Shown: piece after piece, positions 63,169 through 64,000 of the stretch
Layout: every line of letters begins with the position of its first letter
Numbering within the stretch: position 1 is the first letter of the stretch
NCBI GenBank assembly: GCA_001899005.1
Contig: MKUW01000019.1
Coordinates: 1-64,000, forward strand
Source: Chloroflexi bacterium 44-23
GTDB taxonomy: Bacteria; Chloroflexota; Anaerolineae; Anaerolineales; Anaerolineaceae
Reading direction: 5' to 3'
DNA: 64,000 nucleotides
The notes under the pieces: generated by a model
What the model was told of the DNA's origin: nothing
Databases searched by the model: none
Seen by the model: the letters and a program-made list of their open reading frames with translations, nothing else
Translations under genes and position numbers: made by a program

Positions 63169-63652
63169 AAAGGTATTTTGAACCAATAAACAACACAAAG
63201 TATGCTGCCGGGGGATTATGTGGTTCGGCCTGTAAATTTATGAGTTACTAATTTGAAAACTACTGGGTTTTCGGTAAAAACCTCTACGCCCAAACTTCTG
63301 CTTTCATTTTTCTTGATTCATTTTTATGTCGGGGTTATATTTACTTGGGTTAACTTATTATGAACGGTTATTTACCCTGCAATAATCTCGCATACATTTG
63401 AATGCACAAGAGTGAATTTGATGGCAAAATTGGAAAAGAAGTTTTGATTCTGGGTGAAGATTACAAAAATGGGAAACGGATCAATGGACCATGCTGCAGG
63501 GGTGTATGACCATACTTCCTATAAAGCAACACCACGGCCATACACCTTTACAAAACGACGTCACAGACATAAGCCCTAAAAAAAGACCTAGTAGATTTTA
63601 TGGATAGCCAAATATCTGGAAACCAAAATTTACATAGAACCGAGAAATTAAG
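63169..63652. other. Intergenic region, no gene seen
   Basis: About 480 bases between CcdA and the transporter. I see no repeat family member, T-tailed hairpin or convincing coding frame. Confidence 0.4.
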
Positions 63653-64000
63653 ATGACAGAAGCGAAGCAATCTTTTACTCATAGAATCAAATCTCTACCC
63701 CGCAATGTCTGGGCAGTCAGTTTGACCAGTTTTTTTATGGATATCTCCAGTGAAATGGTCATTAATATTCTGCCCTTATTTCTTTCCAATGTGCTGGGGG
63801 TCAAGACCAATGTGATTGGGTTGATCGAAGGTGTTGCAGAAGCGACTGCCAGTATATTGAAACTTTTTTCCGGCTGGCTCTCCGATAAAATTGGTGGCCG
63901 CAAATGGCCGGCAGTAATTGGCTATGCTATTTCGGCCCTTTCCAAACCGTTTTTCTTCTTCGCGAACAGCTGGGGAGCCATTGCAGGCGCACGCTGGGCA
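63653..64000 (+). CDS. MFS transporter, N-terminal part (runs off the window)
   Basis: An ATG at 63653 opens a frame of 116 codons that reaches the window end without a stop. It reads LTSFFMDISSEMVINILPLFL for the first helix (residues 24-44), then GLIEGVAEATASILKLFSGWLSDKIGGRKW, where GxxSDKxGGRK is the loop 2-3 signature of major facilitator proteins. The cargo cannot be judged from this part. Confidence 0.85.
   Translation, partial: MTEAKQSFTHRIKSLPRNVWAVSLTSFFMDISSEMVINILPLFLSNVLGVKTNVIGLIEGVAEATASILKLFSGWLSDKIGGRKWPAVIGYAISALSKPFFFFANSWGAIAGARWA

Overview
The window looks like a piece of a Chloroflexota chromosome, most likely Anaerolineae. This rests on gene content and style: DUF6391, GerMN lipoprotein, DUF4143 ATPase, many 'orphan' membrane glycosyltransferases, short non-operonic genes separated by repeat-rich spacers, and mid-range GC with AT-rich islands. 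No rRNA or tRNA gene was seen, so the taxonomic call is inference.

Layout. 1-4.7 kb: an aspartate-family amino acid block on the minus strand (trans-sulfuration enzyme then aspartate kinase) preceded by a methionine-containing leader ORF and an intrinsic terminator, followed by a pirin. 5.0-14.3 kb: a plus-strand cluster for a Desulfovibrio-type molybdenum aldehyde oxidoreductase: the enzyme itself, a large FAD/Fe-S/CCG-domain oxidoreductase, a small CxxC redox protein, a methyltransferase, a C-GCAxxG-C-C protein, a radical SAM protein and an adenylate-forming ligase. This is the standout accessory system. 14.4-19.7 kb: TerC-like protein, an AAA/DUF4143 ATPase headed by tandem palindromes, a GT39-type glycosyltransferase, a DJ-1/PfpI protein. 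19.9-25.1 kb: a decayed DUF3224 gene, then homoserine dehydrogenase and the translationally coupled trio aspartate-semialdehyde dehydrogenase / HAD-like protein / DUF692 (MNIO) enzyme. 25.2-34.9 kb: a sensor kinase-regulator pair, GerMN lipoprotein, DMT transporter, DUF302, a five-heme cytochrome lipoprotein, DinB and dienelactone-hydrolase-like proteins.

34.9-38.2 kb is an AT-rich segment with a LytTR regulator, its DUF3021 membrane partner and a membrane glycosyltransferase. 38.8-50.8 kb holds a GT1 glycosyltransferase, a secreted protein, small stress-type enzymes (RibD-C, VOC), a 1301-aa secreted M23/PPC protein, DNA polymerase III delta, DUF6391 and a PLDc_N peptide. 51.6-54.6 kb is an iron operon fur-feoB-zinc ribbon-feoA behind a palindromic operator. 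55.4-64.0 kb holds an epimerase, a YjjG-like phosphatase, a prenyltransferase-repeat protein, the MsrP molybdoenzyme, a second kinase-regulator pair divergent from a methionine-rich thioredoxin lipoprotein plus CcdA, and the start of an MFS transporter.

Across the window are three dispersed repeat families: (A) AGCTATC/AGCTGATAG heptad arrays at gene ends; (B) ~90-bp palindromes with a GGCGATCGCC-like apex (four copies plus a half copy); (C) a ~300-540-bp element (three copies) with an internal hairpin and a conserved short ORF. Several genes also appear to have leaderless promoters, with the start codon 6-10 bases after the -10 box.
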